Shown one piece after another: positions 7,289-16,225 of a stretch of DNA of 64,000 bases. The position numbers and the translations under genes are program-made. The first letter of the stretch is position 1. The number at the start of each line of letters is the position of its first letter. The stretch covers positions 1 to 64,000 of the forward strand of contig FR902241.1 in NCBI GenBank assembly GCA_000438415.1. The letters are read 5' to 3'. Origin of the DNA: Clostridium sp. CAG:628 (GTDB lineage: Bacteria; Bacillota_I; Bacilli_A; RF39; UBA660). The notes beneath the pieces were generated by a model. The model saw nothing but the letters and a program-made list of their open reading frames with translations, was not told the DNA's origin and searched no databases.

Positions 7289-8696
7289 TAACATGTACTC
7301 CATTTAAACTAAAACTTTTAGCCTCAGTTATCTTAACATTAACTATTTCTCCAATTATATCTGTATCACTTTCTATATTAACTAATTTCATATTTTCAGT
7401 ATAACCCATATATTTAGAATTATCTTTTTCACTAACTGAAGTTACTAAACATTTAACTACTTTATTTAAGATAGCCTGATTACTTAAATTACTATATTTA
7501 TTTACTAGTTCATTTAACTTGTGAAGTCTACTTTCTTTTTCTTCTTTTGTTGTATTATCAGGTAGTTTTGAAGCAGGAGTACCTACTCTCGGACTAAATA
7601 TAAATGTAAATGCTCCATCAAACTTACAAGTATTAACTATATCAAGTGTTTCTTCGAAATCACTTTCAGTTTCTCCAGGAAAACCTACAATTATATCTGT
7701 AGTAATACTAACATCTTTAACTTTATTTCTAATTTTATTATATAAAGTAATATATTCTTCTTTAGTATATCTTCTTCCCATAAGTTTTAGTATTCTATCA
7801 CTTCCACTTTGAATAGGTAAATGTACATAAGGCATTACATTATCACACTTACTTATTACATCTATCATTTCATCTGTAAAATCCCAAGGATGACTTGTAA
7901 CAAATCTAATTCTCTCTATATTAGTTTTACTAACATCTTCTAATAAATTAGCAAGAGTATAATTTTCATATAAATCTTTTCCATAAGCATTAACATTTTG
8001 TCCTAAAAGTGTTACTTCTTTATATCCTTCATTTTTAAGACTCTCTACTTCTTTAATAATACTCTCTTTCTTTCTACTTCTTTGAGTACCCCTAGTATAT
8101 GGAACTATACAATAAGTACAGAATTTATCACAACCTAATTGTATATCAACCCATGCAGAATACTTACTTTCTCTTTTTTCAGGAATACCTTCACAAATAT
8201 TACCAAGTATGCTATAAACTTCCACATTTTGTTTACCACTATTAATTCTTTCATTTATAACATTTATCATATTATCTAAGTTATGTGTTCCAAACACAAA
8301 ATCAACATATTTATACTTACTCATAAGTTCATTTACAACACTTTCTTCTTGAGCCATACATCCACATATTCCTAAAAGAATATTATGAGTTTCTTTTAAC
8401 TTTTTAACTAACCCTAAAAATCCAAATACTTTATCATGAGCATTTTCTCTAATAGCGCATGTATTTAAAATAGCCACACTTGCTTCATTTAAATCATCAG
8501 TTTCTATCATACCTTGACTACTTAAAACACCCTTAACCCTCTCTCCATCATGCACATTCATTTGACATCCATAAGTTCTAACATAATACTTTTTACCAAC
8601 TAAACTTTCATCTAGTTTAACTTCTTTATAATTATAATTTTCTATCAAAGCATTCTTATCTCTTTTTTTAGCCTCTAACATATTAGGTACTTGCAT
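7284..8696 (-). CDS. miaB: tRNA-2-methylthio-N6-isopentenyladenosine synthase MiaB
   Basis: A 470-aa radical-SAM methylthiotransferase that thiomethylates A37 of tRNAs reading UNN codons. The N-terminal UPF0004 domain has the three cluster cysteines (TYGCQMN at 44, NTCAIRE at 80, CGCM near 113); the radical-SAM motif CDKFCTYC gives Cys189, 193 and 196; a TRAM domain closes the protein. The frame is open upstream to 8867, but that stretch runs through a leader with its own promoter, ribosome-binding site and terminator (8737-8766). I therefore start at the ATG at 8696, which has AGAGGAAG upstream and a promoter at 8721-8749. Confidence 0.93.
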   Translation of the reverse strand: MQVPNMLEAKKRDKNALIENYNYKEVKLDESLVGKKYYVRTYGCQMNVHDGERVKGVLSSQGMIETDDLNEASVAILNTCAIRENAHDKVFGFLGLVKKLKETHNILLGICGCMAQEESVVNELMSKYKYVDFVFGTHNLDNMINVINERINSGKQNVEVYSILGNICEGIPEKRESKYSAWVDIQLGCDKFCTYCIVPYTRGTQRSRKKESIIKEVESLKNEGYKEVTLLGQNVNAYGKDLYENYTLANLLEDVSKTNIERIRFVTSHPWDFTDEMIDVISKCDNVMPYVHLPIQSGSDRILKLMGRRYTKEEYITLYNKIRNKVKDVSITTDIIVGFPGETESDFEETLDIVNTCKFDGAFTFIFSPRVGTPASKLPDNTTKEEKESRLHKLNELVNKYSNLSNQAILNKVVKCLVTSVSEKDNSKYMGYTENMKLVNIESDTDIIGEIVNVKITEAKSFSLNGVHVK

Positions 8697-8720
8697 ACAT
8701 ACACTTCCTCTCACAAAAAG

Positions 8721-8749
8721 ATTATATACTACCCTACAAAAAAAAGCAA
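8721..8749 (-). promoter_or_regulatory. Promoter of miaB, nested in a terminator
   Basis: TTGCTT (8749-8744), 17 bp, TATAAT (8726-8721). The -35 box is formed by the 3' arm and T run of the terminator at 8737-8766. Confidence 0.65.
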
Positions 8750-8766
8750 GCAATATCTGCTTGCTT
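8737..8766 (-). terminator. Terminator ending the leader upstream of miaB
   Basis: AAGCAAGC pairs with GCTTGCTT around a 7-nt loop, followed by eight T. It would stop transcripts begun at 8833-8861 before they reach miaB. Confidence 0.85.
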
Positions 8767-8798
8767 AACAACCACTTATTTACATAATTATTAGCCAT
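8752..8798 (-). pseudogene. Deleted copy of the small NNYVNK leader ORF
   Basis: An ATG at 8798 with an AGGAGG upstream begins MANNYVNK, nearly identical in DNA to the small ORF at 116. After the eighth codon the sequence jumps to AGTGGTTGTTA, equivalent to the ...SGC-stop 3' end of the copy at the window start but in another frame. Here the frame therefore runs on through the terminator into miaB. I read it as an internal deletion derivative of the same cassette; whether it is still translated as a leader peptide is open. Confidence 0.5.
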
Positions 8799-8832
8799 AT
8801 TTTGTGTCCTCCTTCTACCATAAACTAATAAA

Positions 8833-8861
8833 AGTATAACAAAAAATGTACTCCAATACAA
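8833..8861 (-). promoter_or_regulatory. Promoter of the duplicated leader cassette
   Basis: TTGTAT (8861-8856), 17 bp, TATACT (8838-8833). The -35 box overlaps the terminator stem of the prepilin peptidase gene. Sequence downstream of the -10 (TTTATTAGTTTA) is shared with the copy at 137-150. Confidence 0.7.
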
Positions 8862-8868
8862 GTACATT
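8841..8868 (-). terminator. Terminator of the prepilin peptidase gene
   Basis: Perfect 8-bp stem AATGTACT/AGTACATT with an 8-nt loop and a six-T tail, directly after the stop codon at 8869. Confidence 0.8.
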
Positions 8869-9621
8869 TTAGAAAATAATTAATAATTTATAAAATTCAA
8901 GTAAATAAGTAATAATAGTACCCATTAGTAAGAAAGGTCCAAAAGGAATAATCTCTTCTTTACTTTTCTTTAGAAATAATAAGTTAACAAAGATTGCAAG
9001 AACTGAAGAAATAAATAAACAAATTAATGTATTAAATACTTGAAGAGTTAAACCTATTAGAAAAGATAATTTTATATCCCCATCTCCTAAAGTCTCCTTT
9101 TTATATATTTTACTAGTTACTATCTTTAATAATAACATCATCAAAAACATAAGTATTCCAGACAATAAAGATTTAGATGCATAACTAATTCCATCAAAAT
9201 ATACATATACTAATAAAATTATTAAAGAACTTATTACTATTACTCTATCACTTATATAAAAATATTCTAAGTCAGTCACAAGAGTTATCATAAGTGCACT
9301 TACTAATACTATCAATATAATAAAATCTTTAGTAAACCCAAATAATATATAACTACCTAAAAAACATAAAGCAGTTAATAGTTCAATTAAAAAGTATCTT
9401 ATACTTATCTTTTCTTTACAATAAGCACATTTTCCTCCTAAAAACAAATATGATAAAAGAGGAATATTCATATACCATTTTAAACTATTTTTACATTTAG
9501 GGCAAAAACTTCCAGGACTAACAGTACTAATTTTATTAGGTATCCTGTAACCTATACAAGCATAGAAGCTTCCCAAAGAAGCCCCTAATACAAATATAAT
9601 AATCTTTATAAATAATTCCAT
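8869..9621 (-). CDS. Prepilin peptidase / N-methyltransferase (PilD/ComC/GspO)
   Basis: A 250-aa polytopic membrane aspartic protease of family A24 that cuts class III leader peptides of prepilins and methylates the new N-terminus. The N-terminal domain has the two zinc-type CxxC pairs (CPKC at 40-43, CAYC at 65-68). The catalytic aspartates are visible in VTDLEYFYISD (D117) and in LGDGD (D182). It lies eight bases downstream of the GspF/PilC gene and should be co-transcribed with it. Its substrates would be the pseudopilins at 6535 and 24728. Confidence 0.95.
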   Translation of the reverse strand: MELFIKIIIFVLGASLGSFYACIGYRIPNKISTVSPGSFCPKCKNSLKWYMNIPLLSYLFLGGKCAYCKEKISIRYFLIELLTALCFLGSYILFGFTKDFIILIVLVSALMITLVTDLEYFYISDRVIVISSLIILLVYVYFDGISYASKSLLSGILMFLMMLLLKIVTSKIYKKETLGDGDIKLSFLIGLTLQVFNTLICLFISSVLAIFVNLLFLKKSKEEIIPFGPFLLMGTIITYLLEFYKLLIIF

Positions 9622-9629
9622 AAATCCCC

Positions 9630-11405
9630 CTACAAAATATTTTGACCCATATCATACATTGGTACTAATATAGCAACCATTATTCCACCAACCATAACAG
9701 CAAGTACAACCATTAAAATTGGTTCAACTAGCGCTTTTAATGAAGTAGCAAGTGCTTTTTGTTCTCTTTGATAGTAATCACTTACCTTCTCAAGCATTGT
9801 TCCTAGTTCCCCAGTAGATTCACCAGTTGTAATCATATAATAAGCCAAAGATGGAACAGCCCAGTTATCTTTAAATGACAAACTTATTTTATCACCTCTT
9901 AACAAGTTACTTATTGTATCATACATTATCATTTTATAAAATTCATTATTAGTTATTTTACTAAGTATATCTATACTATCAGTTAAAAGTACATTATTTT
10001 TATCTAACATAGCAAATGTTTTACTAAATAAATGTATCTCATTATATATCATTAACTTACCAATAACAGGTAAATGCATAAGTATATATTGAATAATTAA
10101 TCTAAATGCCTTTAATTTCTTATATAATATTCTGAAAACAAATACAGCAATAATTAGAAGTAGTAAAACCCAAAGTCCTTTTGAATTCAAGAAAGCAGAT
10201 AAGTCAAGCAAGAACTGAGTATAAGGATTCATTTTTGCATTTAAAGATAAATAAATATCAGCAAATTTAGGAACTATATAAACAAGTAAGAACACAAGTA
10301 CAATAGTTGCAAAAACAAGTATTACAATTGGATAAGTAAGAGCACTTATCATTTGTTTCTTAGTTGCTTCTCTTTCATTATAATATTCACTCATATCATC
10401 TAAAGTACTCTCTAAGTCTCCTACTAACTCAGCAGCCTTTATCAAATTAATTAATAAAGGTGGAAAAACTGGACCTTGTTTTCTTAATGCCTCACTAAAA
10501 CTCTCACCCATAGATAACTCATAAATTATTGAATCATAAGTTTTCTTATATTTCTTTCTCTTATCTTGTTCAGCAAGAATTTTAACCGCATCAGTAAGCG
10601 GAATACCCGCTTTTAAATAGGTTGCAAGTTGTGCAAGCCAAAAAACTAAATCTTTATTTTTCATTTTCTTTTCTAATAACTTAGATTCCCCATGCGTAAA
10701 ATTAATCCATTTATTAGTTTTTATTTCATATACAGTATACCCTGCATCAAGTAAATATGAGTGTACATCTAGTTTAGACTGTGCAGCAAAATATCCTTTA
10801 ATTAACTTTCCTTCATGATTTCTAGCCAAATATTGATAAGTTTGTTTCTCTTCACTTCTCTCAGCATCTTTACCAGTTTTATCAATAAGTAAAACTTCTA
10901 ATTCTCTTTCTTTCTTATTTCTATAGTGTTTTACTACAGACATATTATTAAACTTATTAACAAAATAATCTTCTATTTTTTTAGGAGTCTCTTTAAGAAT
11001 ATTACTACTCTTTTCTTTACTTCTTTTTAACTTCTTAATAATTAAATCTAAATACTTACTAACTTTATCATAAATAAATAAAGGTACAGTATAAAATACT
11101 ATTCTAAGTACTTTAAATAACCCATTAAATATTGCTTTTAACAAAATATAGAATTCTTTAAGAACATACTTATAAACTAAATATCCTAATTTATAAGTAA
11201 ACTTACCAACATACTGAGTTACATAGAATATAGCATATCCAATATACGTCAAAATAGTCATTATATTAGTAATTAAAAAATCAAATATTTTAAACAAACC
11301 AAATCCAGCATATTTAAATGTTTTAAATAATTCTTTCCCAATCTTAGTGAAATTAGATAATATAGACGTTTTATGAACATTTTGATTAGTTTTCTTTTTC
11401 TTCAT
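9630..11405 (-). CDS. Type IV pilus/type II secretion platform protein (PilC/GspF/ComGB) with long N-terminal extension
   Basis: A 591-aa inner-membrane platform protein. Two T2SSF domains are evident: one near residues 250-370 (FWLAQLATYLKAGIPLTDAVKIL, then a transmembrane pair) and one near 450-585 (FSKTFAMLDKNNVLLTDSI ... GELGTMLEKVSDYYQRE ... ILVPMYDM). Residues 1 to about 160 form an added region rich in aromatic and hydrophobic stretches with basic residues, which normal family members of about 400 aa lack. It lies upstream of the prepilin peptidase gene, and with the PilB ATPase at 25223 it completes the core of a pilus or competence pseudopilus. Confidence 0.93.
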   Translation of the reverse strand: MKKKKTNQNVHKTSILSNFTKIGKELFKTFKYAGFGLFKIFDFLITNIMTILTYIGYAIFYVTQYVGKFTYKLGYLVYKYVLKEFYILLKAIFNGLFKVLRIVFYTVPLFIYDKVSKYLDLIIKKLKRSKEKSSNILKETPKKIEDYFVNKFNNMSVVKHYRNKKERELEVLLIDKTGKDAERSEEKQTYQYLARNHEGKLIKGYFAAQSKLDVHSYLLDAGYTVYEIKTNKWINFTHGESKLLEKKMKNKDLVFWLAQLATYLKAGIPLTDAVKILAEQDKRKKYKKTYDSIIYELSMGESFSEALRKQGPVFPPLLINLIKAAELVGDLESTLDDMSEYYNEREATKKQMISALTYPIVILVFATIVLVFLLVYIVPKFADIYLSLNAKMNPYTQFLLDLSAFLNSKGLWVLLLLIIAVFVFRILYKKLKAFRLIIQYILMHLPVIGKLMIYNEIHLFSKTFAMLDKNNVLLTDSIDILSKITNNEFYKMIMYDTISNLLRGDKISLSFKDNWAVPSLAYYMITTGESTGELGTMLEKVSDYYQREQKALATSLKALVEPILMVVLAVMVGGIMVAILVPMYDMGQNIL

Positions 11406-11436
11406 ACTATCCCTCCACTACTCTTTACTATAAACA

Positions 11437-11465
11437 AGTATACCATAATTTTAAACTTATTTAAA
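11437..11465 (-). promoter_or_regulatory. Promoter of the platform protein-prepilin peptidase operon
   Basis: TTTAAA (11465-11460), 17-bp spacer ending in TGG, TATACT (11442-11437). It is divergent from the promoter at 11485. Confidence 0.65.
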
Positions 11466-11484
11466 GATTAAAATTAAATTTTTA

Positions 11485-11513
11485 TTGAAATTTACAAAAC
11501 CATATGGTAAAAT
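11485..11513 (+). promoter_or_regulatory. Promoter of the ClpX-like gene
   Basis: TTGAAA (11485-11490), 17-bp spacer ending in TGG, TAAAAT (11508-11513). Confidence 0.7.
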
Positions 11514-11538
11514 ACATTACAAATTGGGGAGTGGTTTT

Positions 11539-12996
11539 ATGGCTACAGAGTTTGGAATTATCTTAAATACTAAAAAAGAACAAAATTTTATTAAAATAAA
11601 TGTAGAAAACATATTTTTTGCTGAAAATAAGGTTATTAAAACAGGTGAATATAAAAATTTTGAATATACTAAATTACCTAAAAGGTACGTATACTATGAA
11701 AATTATAATATACCTTGTTATATATACAAAGATGGAAATAAAATAATAATTAATAAGAAATTTGATTACAATTTAGGAATAGATGCCAACATAGATGTTC
11801 TAGCTAAAACGTGTATTGTATTTCTTAAATGTTATTTGGTTCTTGATAACGAATATAATTATTCATTATCACTTTCTAAAACCATAACTTTATCAAATGA
11901 TGAAGAACACCAGGCATATGAATATTATGAAGACTGGATATTATCACAATTTAAGGAATATGAATTATTAAATAATAAAGAATTAATTAATGAAGAAATT
12001 AAAAATGAACAAATAAGTAAAAATATAGATGTTTTAAATATAATTAATAGTTTAAAAGAAAAGATTAAAGGTCAAAACGAAGCAATATATACTCTTGTAC
12101 CAAATATTGTTTTAAATCAAAAACTAGTTACAACTAATAACATAGATTTAATAAAAACAAGTAAAAATAATATATTAATTGATGGTAGTACGGGTACAGG
12201 AAAAACCCTTTTAACAACTGAAATAGGAAAACTACTTAACGTTCCATATATAGTAAGAAGTTCAACTAACTATAGTGGTGTCGGTTATGTCGGTGAAGAT
12301 TTAAAGTCTCTTTTAGTAGACTTACTAAGAATTACGAACGGAGATCTTGAAAAAGCAAAAAGAGGAATTATATGTTTAGATGAAATAGACAAACTTGCAG
12401 ATACAACTTTAGAAATAAGAAAAGGTATTAGTCAAGAACTTCTAACATGGATAACAGGCACTAATATTAAATTAGTATATAATAAAAAAGAATACAATTT
12501 TGATACTAGCTTGCTTACATTTATATTTATGGGTGCTTTTTCTAAAATGAGAACAAAAAAGAAAAATAATTCTATTGGCTTTAAAAGTGATATACCAAAA
12601 GAAGAATACTTAACAAAAGACTATGTAAGTTTTGGAATGAATCCAGAGTTCATGGGAAGAATGAGTACTATTGTAACACTAAGAGACTTAGAATTAAAAG
12701 ATTATAGTGATATATTAGTTAATTCCTCAATTAGTCCATTAAAAGCACTTATAGACATAGGAAATTTATATAATGTAGAAATAACTTACACTGAAGAATT
12801 TATTGACTTAGTAACAAATAATGCACTAAATAATGCTATTGGAGCAAGAGGTCTTCAAAGAGAAATTAATAAAGTAAGAAGCAAAATACTAATACCTATA
12901 ATGACTAATCAAGTTAAAAGTATTACTTTAACAAGTGAGATGTTAAACGATAATTATATATTTGAAAAAGAAAAGACTTTAGAACTAAATCTATAA
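11539..12996 (+). CDS. ClpX-like AAA+ ATPase without the zinc-binding domain
   Basis: A 485-aa protein whose second half is a ClpX/HslU-type AAA+ module: Walker A GSTGTGKT (216-223), the pore-region GYVGED (249-254), Walker B ICLDEID (278-284), and a sensor-2 GARGL near 440. The first 160 residues are unlike the ClpX Cys4 zinc domain and have no recognisable motif; they may recruit specific substrates. The start at 11539 is supported by GGGGAGTGG and by the promoter; the longer frame would start at a TTG that is part of the -35 box. It may unfold proteins for ClpP or act alone. It is divergent from the pilus platform gene. Confidence 0.8.
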   Translation: MATEFGIILNTKKEQNFIKINVENIFFAENKVIKTGEYKNFEYTKLPKRYVYYENYNIPCYIYKDGNKIIINKKFDYNLGIDANIDVLAKTCIVFLKCYLVLDNEYNYSLSLSKTITLSNDEEHQAYEYYEDWILSQFKEYELLNNKELINEEIKNEQISKNIDVLNIINSLKEKIKGQNEAIYTLVPNIVLNQKLVTTNNIDLIKTSKNNILIDGSTGTGKTLLTTEIGKLLNVPYIVRSSTNYSGVGYVGEDLKSLLVDLLRITNGDLEKAKRGIICLDEIDKLADTTLEIRKGISQELLTWITGTNIKLVYNKKEYNFDTSLLTFIFMGAFSKMRTKKKNNSIGFKSDIPKEEYLTKDYVSFGMNPEFMGRMSTIVTLRDLELKDYSDILVNSSISPLKALIDIGNLYNVEITYTEEFIDLVTNNALNNAIGARGLQREINKVRSKILIPIMTNQVKSITLTSEMLNDNYIFEKEKTLELNL

Positions 12997-13006
12997 GTCT
13001 TTTTTA
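12971..13006 (+). terminator. Terminator of the ClpX-like gene
   Basis: AAAAGACTT pairs with AAGTCTTTT, spanning the stop codon, then a T run. Confidence 0.65.
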
Positions 13007-13699
13007 TTTATAAAGTAACTCTTTTAATTTTTTATCTCTATTTTTAACATAAAACTCTCTATCAGTTAAAAGAACAATTATATCCATAAAAGGTAAAAGT
13101 TCTTTCTTATTAAGTTTTTGATACTTTATTTGCTTAATACTCTTTTTCTTATAATCACACAAAGTTAAAACATCTAAACAAATCATAATACCTACTAAAA
13201 TATAATTTATTCCTAAGTTATTATGTATAATAAAATTTGCAAACTTATTTGGTAAATAATTTATATAAATATCACTTCCTAAAAGTAAATACATAACTAT
13301 TATAGAAATATCTTGCAAAATTGTTTTTGCTCTTCCTAAACTACTAGTTTTAATATTCTTGTTATCTTTAAAACTAAGTGTATTAATTACAAATATTGTA
13401 AATTCTAAAAATAATACTATTAGAATGACTGGATAATAATATGTGAGAAGTCCAAGTAAAACAAAAGCAAAAAGTTTATCACTCACAGCATCCATTAATC
13501 CACCCAAAAACGTTTCAACTTTTAATTTTCTAGAAAGGAATCCATCTAACATATCAGTTAAAAATAATATTAGTATTAATAAGCCAAGAGATTTAACTCC
13601 ATACTTAAAATAGATTATAGGTATTAATATAGAACCTATAAATCTACTAAAAGTTATCAAATTAACAAGCACTAGTTTTAAATAATATATCTTTTTCAT
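13004..13699 (-). CDS. CDP-alcohol phosphatidyltransferase family membrane protein
   Basis: A 231-aa integral membrane enzyme. The family motif D-x2-D-G-x2-x-R-x8-G-x3-D-x3-D is complete: D49, D52, G53, R57, D70 and D74 (TDMLDGFLSRK ... GGLMDAVSDK). Such enzymes move a phosphatidyl group from a CDP-lipid to an alcohol; PgsA (phosphatidylglycerophosphate synthase) is the most common member. The long C-terminal part with further helices and a basic tail is less usual, so I do not assign the exact product. It is convergent with the ClpX-like gene. Confidence 0.85.
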   Translation of the reverse strand: MKKIYYLKLVLVNLITFSRFIGSILIPIIYFKYGVKSLGLLILILFLTDMLDGFLSRKLKVETFLGGLMDAVSDKLFAFVLLGLLTYYYPVILIVLFLEFTIFVINTLSFKDNKNIKTSSLGRAKTILQDISIIVMYLLLGSDIYINYLPNKFANFIIHNNLGINYILVGIMICLDVLTLCDYKKKSIKQIKYQKLNKKELLPFMDIIVLLTDREFYVKNRDKKLKELLYK

Positions 13700-13736
13700 A
13701 ACTAAATTATAACAAATATTTACTTTTATGTAAACA

Positions 13737-14888
13737 CTATCTAAAACTATAATACTTTGTTTTATTTTCTAAAGTATACCCTTTACTACTTGCTAGTTCA
13801 CTAACAGTTGTAACGGTATATCCCATTTCTTTTAATTCAGGTAAGACTTTCTTTAAAGCCTCCAAACTCGTTATATACACATCATGCATTAAAACAATAC
13901 TACCATCTTTAATATTATTAATAATATTTTTATAGACTATTTCTTCATCTTTATACAGCCAGTCATACGAATCAATATCCCACATAATAATAGGATAATT
14001 TATTCTATCTAGTATATTCTTTTCTAAGTTACCATATGGTGGTCTAAATAATTTAATAGATTCTTTAGTTATTTCATTAAAAATAATACTTGTACTATTA
14101 ACTTCACTATCAATTTCCTTATCACCTAAAATATTTAAATTCTTATGACTATATGAGTGAGAAGCCACCTCCATTCCATTATTTAACAAATACTCCACTA
14201 CACCTTGATTATATTTTATTCTATTTCCTAGTTCAAAAAAAGTAGCTTTAAACCCATACTCATTTAAAGTATTTACAAAGTCTTTTGTATATATGCTTGG
14301 TCCATCATCAAAAGTAAAAGCAACCATTTTTTTATTAATAAGTTCACTATTTGTTTCTATAGTATCATTTAATACTATATATACTTCATACTTAGTATTA
14401 ACACATCCAAAATAAATAAAAATATTATCTTCACAAATTTTTAAATATGTACTATTAAACTTATCATTTAGTATACTTTCATAAATAGTATTACTATATT
14501 TATTCCTAATTTTATTAAGTATTAAATCATTTAACAAATCATAATTAATTATCTCATTATTATTAATTAACTCTCTTTTTCTAATATTATAGTTAATACT
14601 CTTATAATAATAATTTTTATTTTTCTTAAGACAAATAAACACATTAACCAAATCATTAATCTGATAAACACTATATTGAATAGAATATTCCCCTTTAAAA
14701 TTATTTAAAAAATTTTTTATTTCTTTATTAATTACTTTATTATTAAAATATGGATATTCTATTTTATTGTAACTTTTAATTTCATAACTAATACTTTCTA
14801 TTTCTTCTTGAAACATAAATCTTTTAATTATAATTATTATTAAAAATAATGTAATAATACCAATTATATAACACATAATTTTCTTCAT
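13737..14888 (-). CDS. Membrane-anchored polysaccharide deacetylase
   Basis: A 383-aa protein with a signal anchor (residues 5-22), a poorly conserved linker domain (30-185) and a C-terminal NodB-homology domain. The carbohydrate esterase 4 motifs are present: FTFDDGPS (D194, D195), the zinc ligands SHSYSH (H244, H248), FRPPYG near 283 and LMHDVY near 332. It probably removes acetyl groups from peptidoglycan or another surface glycan outside the cell. A TATAAT ends five bases before the ATG and no ribosome-binding site is visible, so the mRNA may be leaderless; the upstream mscL terminator lies immediately before it. Confidence 0.9.
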   Translation of the reverse strand: MKKIMCYIIGIITLFLIIIIIKRFMFQEEIESISYEIKSYNKIEYPYFNNKVINKEIKNFLNNFKGEYSIQYSVYQINDLVNVFICLKKNKNYYYKSINYNIRKRELINNNEIINYDLLNDLILNKIRNKYSNTIYESILNDKFNSTYLKICEDNIFIYFGCVNTKYEVYIVLNDTIETNSELINKKMVAFTFDDGPSIYTKDFVNTLNEYGFKATFFELGNRIKYNQGVVEYLLNNGMEVASHSYSHKNLNILGDKEIDSEVNSTSIIFNEITKESIKLFRPPYGNLEKNILDRINYPIIMWDIDSYDWLYKDEEIVYKNIINNIKDGSIVLMHDVYITSLEALKKVLPELKEMGYTVTTVSELASSKGYTLENKTKYYSFR

Positions 14889-14901
14889 ACCAAATTATAT
14901 G

Positions 14902-14924
14902 AAAAAAAGTTACTTCTTAGTAAC
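14902..14924 (-). terminator. Terminator of mscL
   Basis: GTTACT pairs with AGTAAC around a 4-nt loop; the stem includes the last codons of mscL and is followed by seven T. Confidence 0.7.
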
Positions 14925-15329
14925 CTTCTTCTTTGTAGTTTTATCAGTTTTTAATAAATCTCTTATTTCACTTAATAATATAACTTCTTCACTAGGTGTT
15001 TTAATTTTTTCTTTATTTTCATTCTTTTCTTGTTTCTTCTTAAATCTATTAATTATCTTAATAACTGTAAACAAACAAAATGCTACAATCAAGAAATCTA
15101 CTACATTCTGTAAGAAACTTCCATACATAATTTTAGCATTACCCACTTTAATACTTAGATTAGTAAAGTCATGTCCCCCAATTATTATACCTATTAAAGG
15201 CATCATTACATCATTTACTAAACTAGATACTATTTTAGAAAATGCTCCACCTATAATAACACCAACTGCCATATCAAGTACATTACCTTTACTAATAAAC
15301 TCTTTAAACTCACTAATAAACTTCTTCAT
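14910..15329 (-). CDS. mscL: Large-conductance mechanosensitive channel MscL
   Basis: A 139-aa channel subunit that opens on membrane stretch to protect against osmotic downshock. The N-terminal helix and first transmembrane segment [28 protein letters not shown] match the family closely, the periplasmic loop is short, and the second transmembrane helix ([17 protein letters not shown]) is followed by a basic cytoplasmic helix. The tail is longer and more lysine-rich than in E. coli. It is a single gene with its own terminator. Confidence 0.96.
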   Translation of the reverse strand: MKKFISEFKEFISKGNVLDMAVGVIIGGAFSKIVSSLVNDVMMPLIGIIIGGHDFTNLSIKVGNAKIMYGSFLQNVVDFLIVAFCLFTVIKIINRFKKKQEKNENKEKIKTPSEEVILLSEIRDLLKTDKTTKKKVTKK

Positions 15330-15427
15330 TACTCACATGTAAATCCAGTTTTTGGACCCTCCTTTTTTTACTCTCCTCATTTTCTAATAACATTGTATCA
15401 AAAATAATTAATCAGGTAAAGTGTTTT

Positions 15428-16225
15428 CTAAAAAATATGACTATTAAAACATTTTTTATTTCTAGCAATATATTTGTCATAATCAAACTCGAATTTCTTA
15501 TCAAATAATTCCGAAATATAATATCTAGATATTTTAAAAACCATATTCTTGTTCTGTTGTCTACCAATTCTTTCTCCACTTCTTGCCACTCTTCCACATA
15601 GATTAATAGATATTTTCCCGTCTTCAAGTAAACACAAGAATTTTTCAAAAGATTTAATTCTATAAATTGAAATTTTATAATACCTAAAAAACAGATTTCC
15701 ATATTCTTTCTTTTTACTAGCACAAACAAAACACAAATTTGTAAGTTTTGCTAAAATTCTTTTTTTTAATGAATAAAAATTAACATATGATATCTTTTCA
15801 ATTATGTTTTTATTCTTGTCATATATAAGTAAATATATTTTTTTATCTTTTCTATTTACATCAAATTGAAAATAGTTTTCATAAATTAAAGTCATCTTAT
15901 TTGCATATACATTTCCTTGTAATAAATATTTACTTTTAAACTCACTATCAGGTTTTCCATAAGTCAAAAGCAATCTTCTCATTTCAAAATCTGTGGGTCC
16001 ATCAAATGATTTTGCAAATAAAGAGATTGGAAATCTGCTAAATCTAGTTTTGCATTTAATTTCTATATTTTTATAGTCTGGCAAAAATGAACTATCAGGA
16101 CTCTTTCCTAGTTCATCTTCAAAAGTGAGACCAACAGAATTATCACTATTATTTATACCCTTTATATATCCTTTTTCCGCTATTTTTAAAAATTTAGTAA
16201 TTAATTTCTTTTCTATTTTTTCCAT
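15428..16225 (-). CDS. MvaI/BcnI-family restriction endonuclease, apparently orphan
   Basis: A 265-aa protein. The N-terminal half has GLTFEDELGKSPDSSFLPDYKNIEIKCK, the arrangement of the MvaI/BcnI family: a G-TFE-LLG core, a nuclease Asp and the E-x-K pair (IEIK) of the PD-(D/E)xK fold. This family includes enzymes that cut CCWGG or CCSGG and relatives similar to MutH. No DNA methyltransferase is encoded within the window on either side, so it may be solitary, protected by a distant methylase, or inactive. The intergenic DNA upstream is bare and two tRNA genes lie beside it, a common place for acquired genes. There is no clear ribosome-binding site at the ATG. Confidence 0.75.
   Translation of the reverse strand: MEKIEKKLITKFLKIAEKGYIKGINNSDNSVGLTFEDELGKSPDSSFLPDYKNIEIKCKTRFSRFPISLFAKSFDGPTDFEMRRLLLTYGKPDSEFKSKYLLQGNVYANKMTLIYENYFQFDVNRKDKKIYLLIYDKNKNIIEKISYVNFYSLKKRILAKLTNLCFVCASKKKEYGNLFFRYYKISIYRIKSFEKFLCLLEDGKISINLCGRVARSGERIGRQQNKNMVFKISRYYISELFDKKFEFDYDKYIARNKKCFNSHIF

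Noticed and set aside
8697..8867. N-terminal extension of MiaB to 527 aa
   Set aside because: The extra 57 codons run through a terminator, promoters and a separate ribosome-binding site and do not resemble MiaB.
15412..15729. 105-aa ORF overlapping the restriction gene
   Set aside because: Alternative frame of the endonuclease gene; no motif or start signal.
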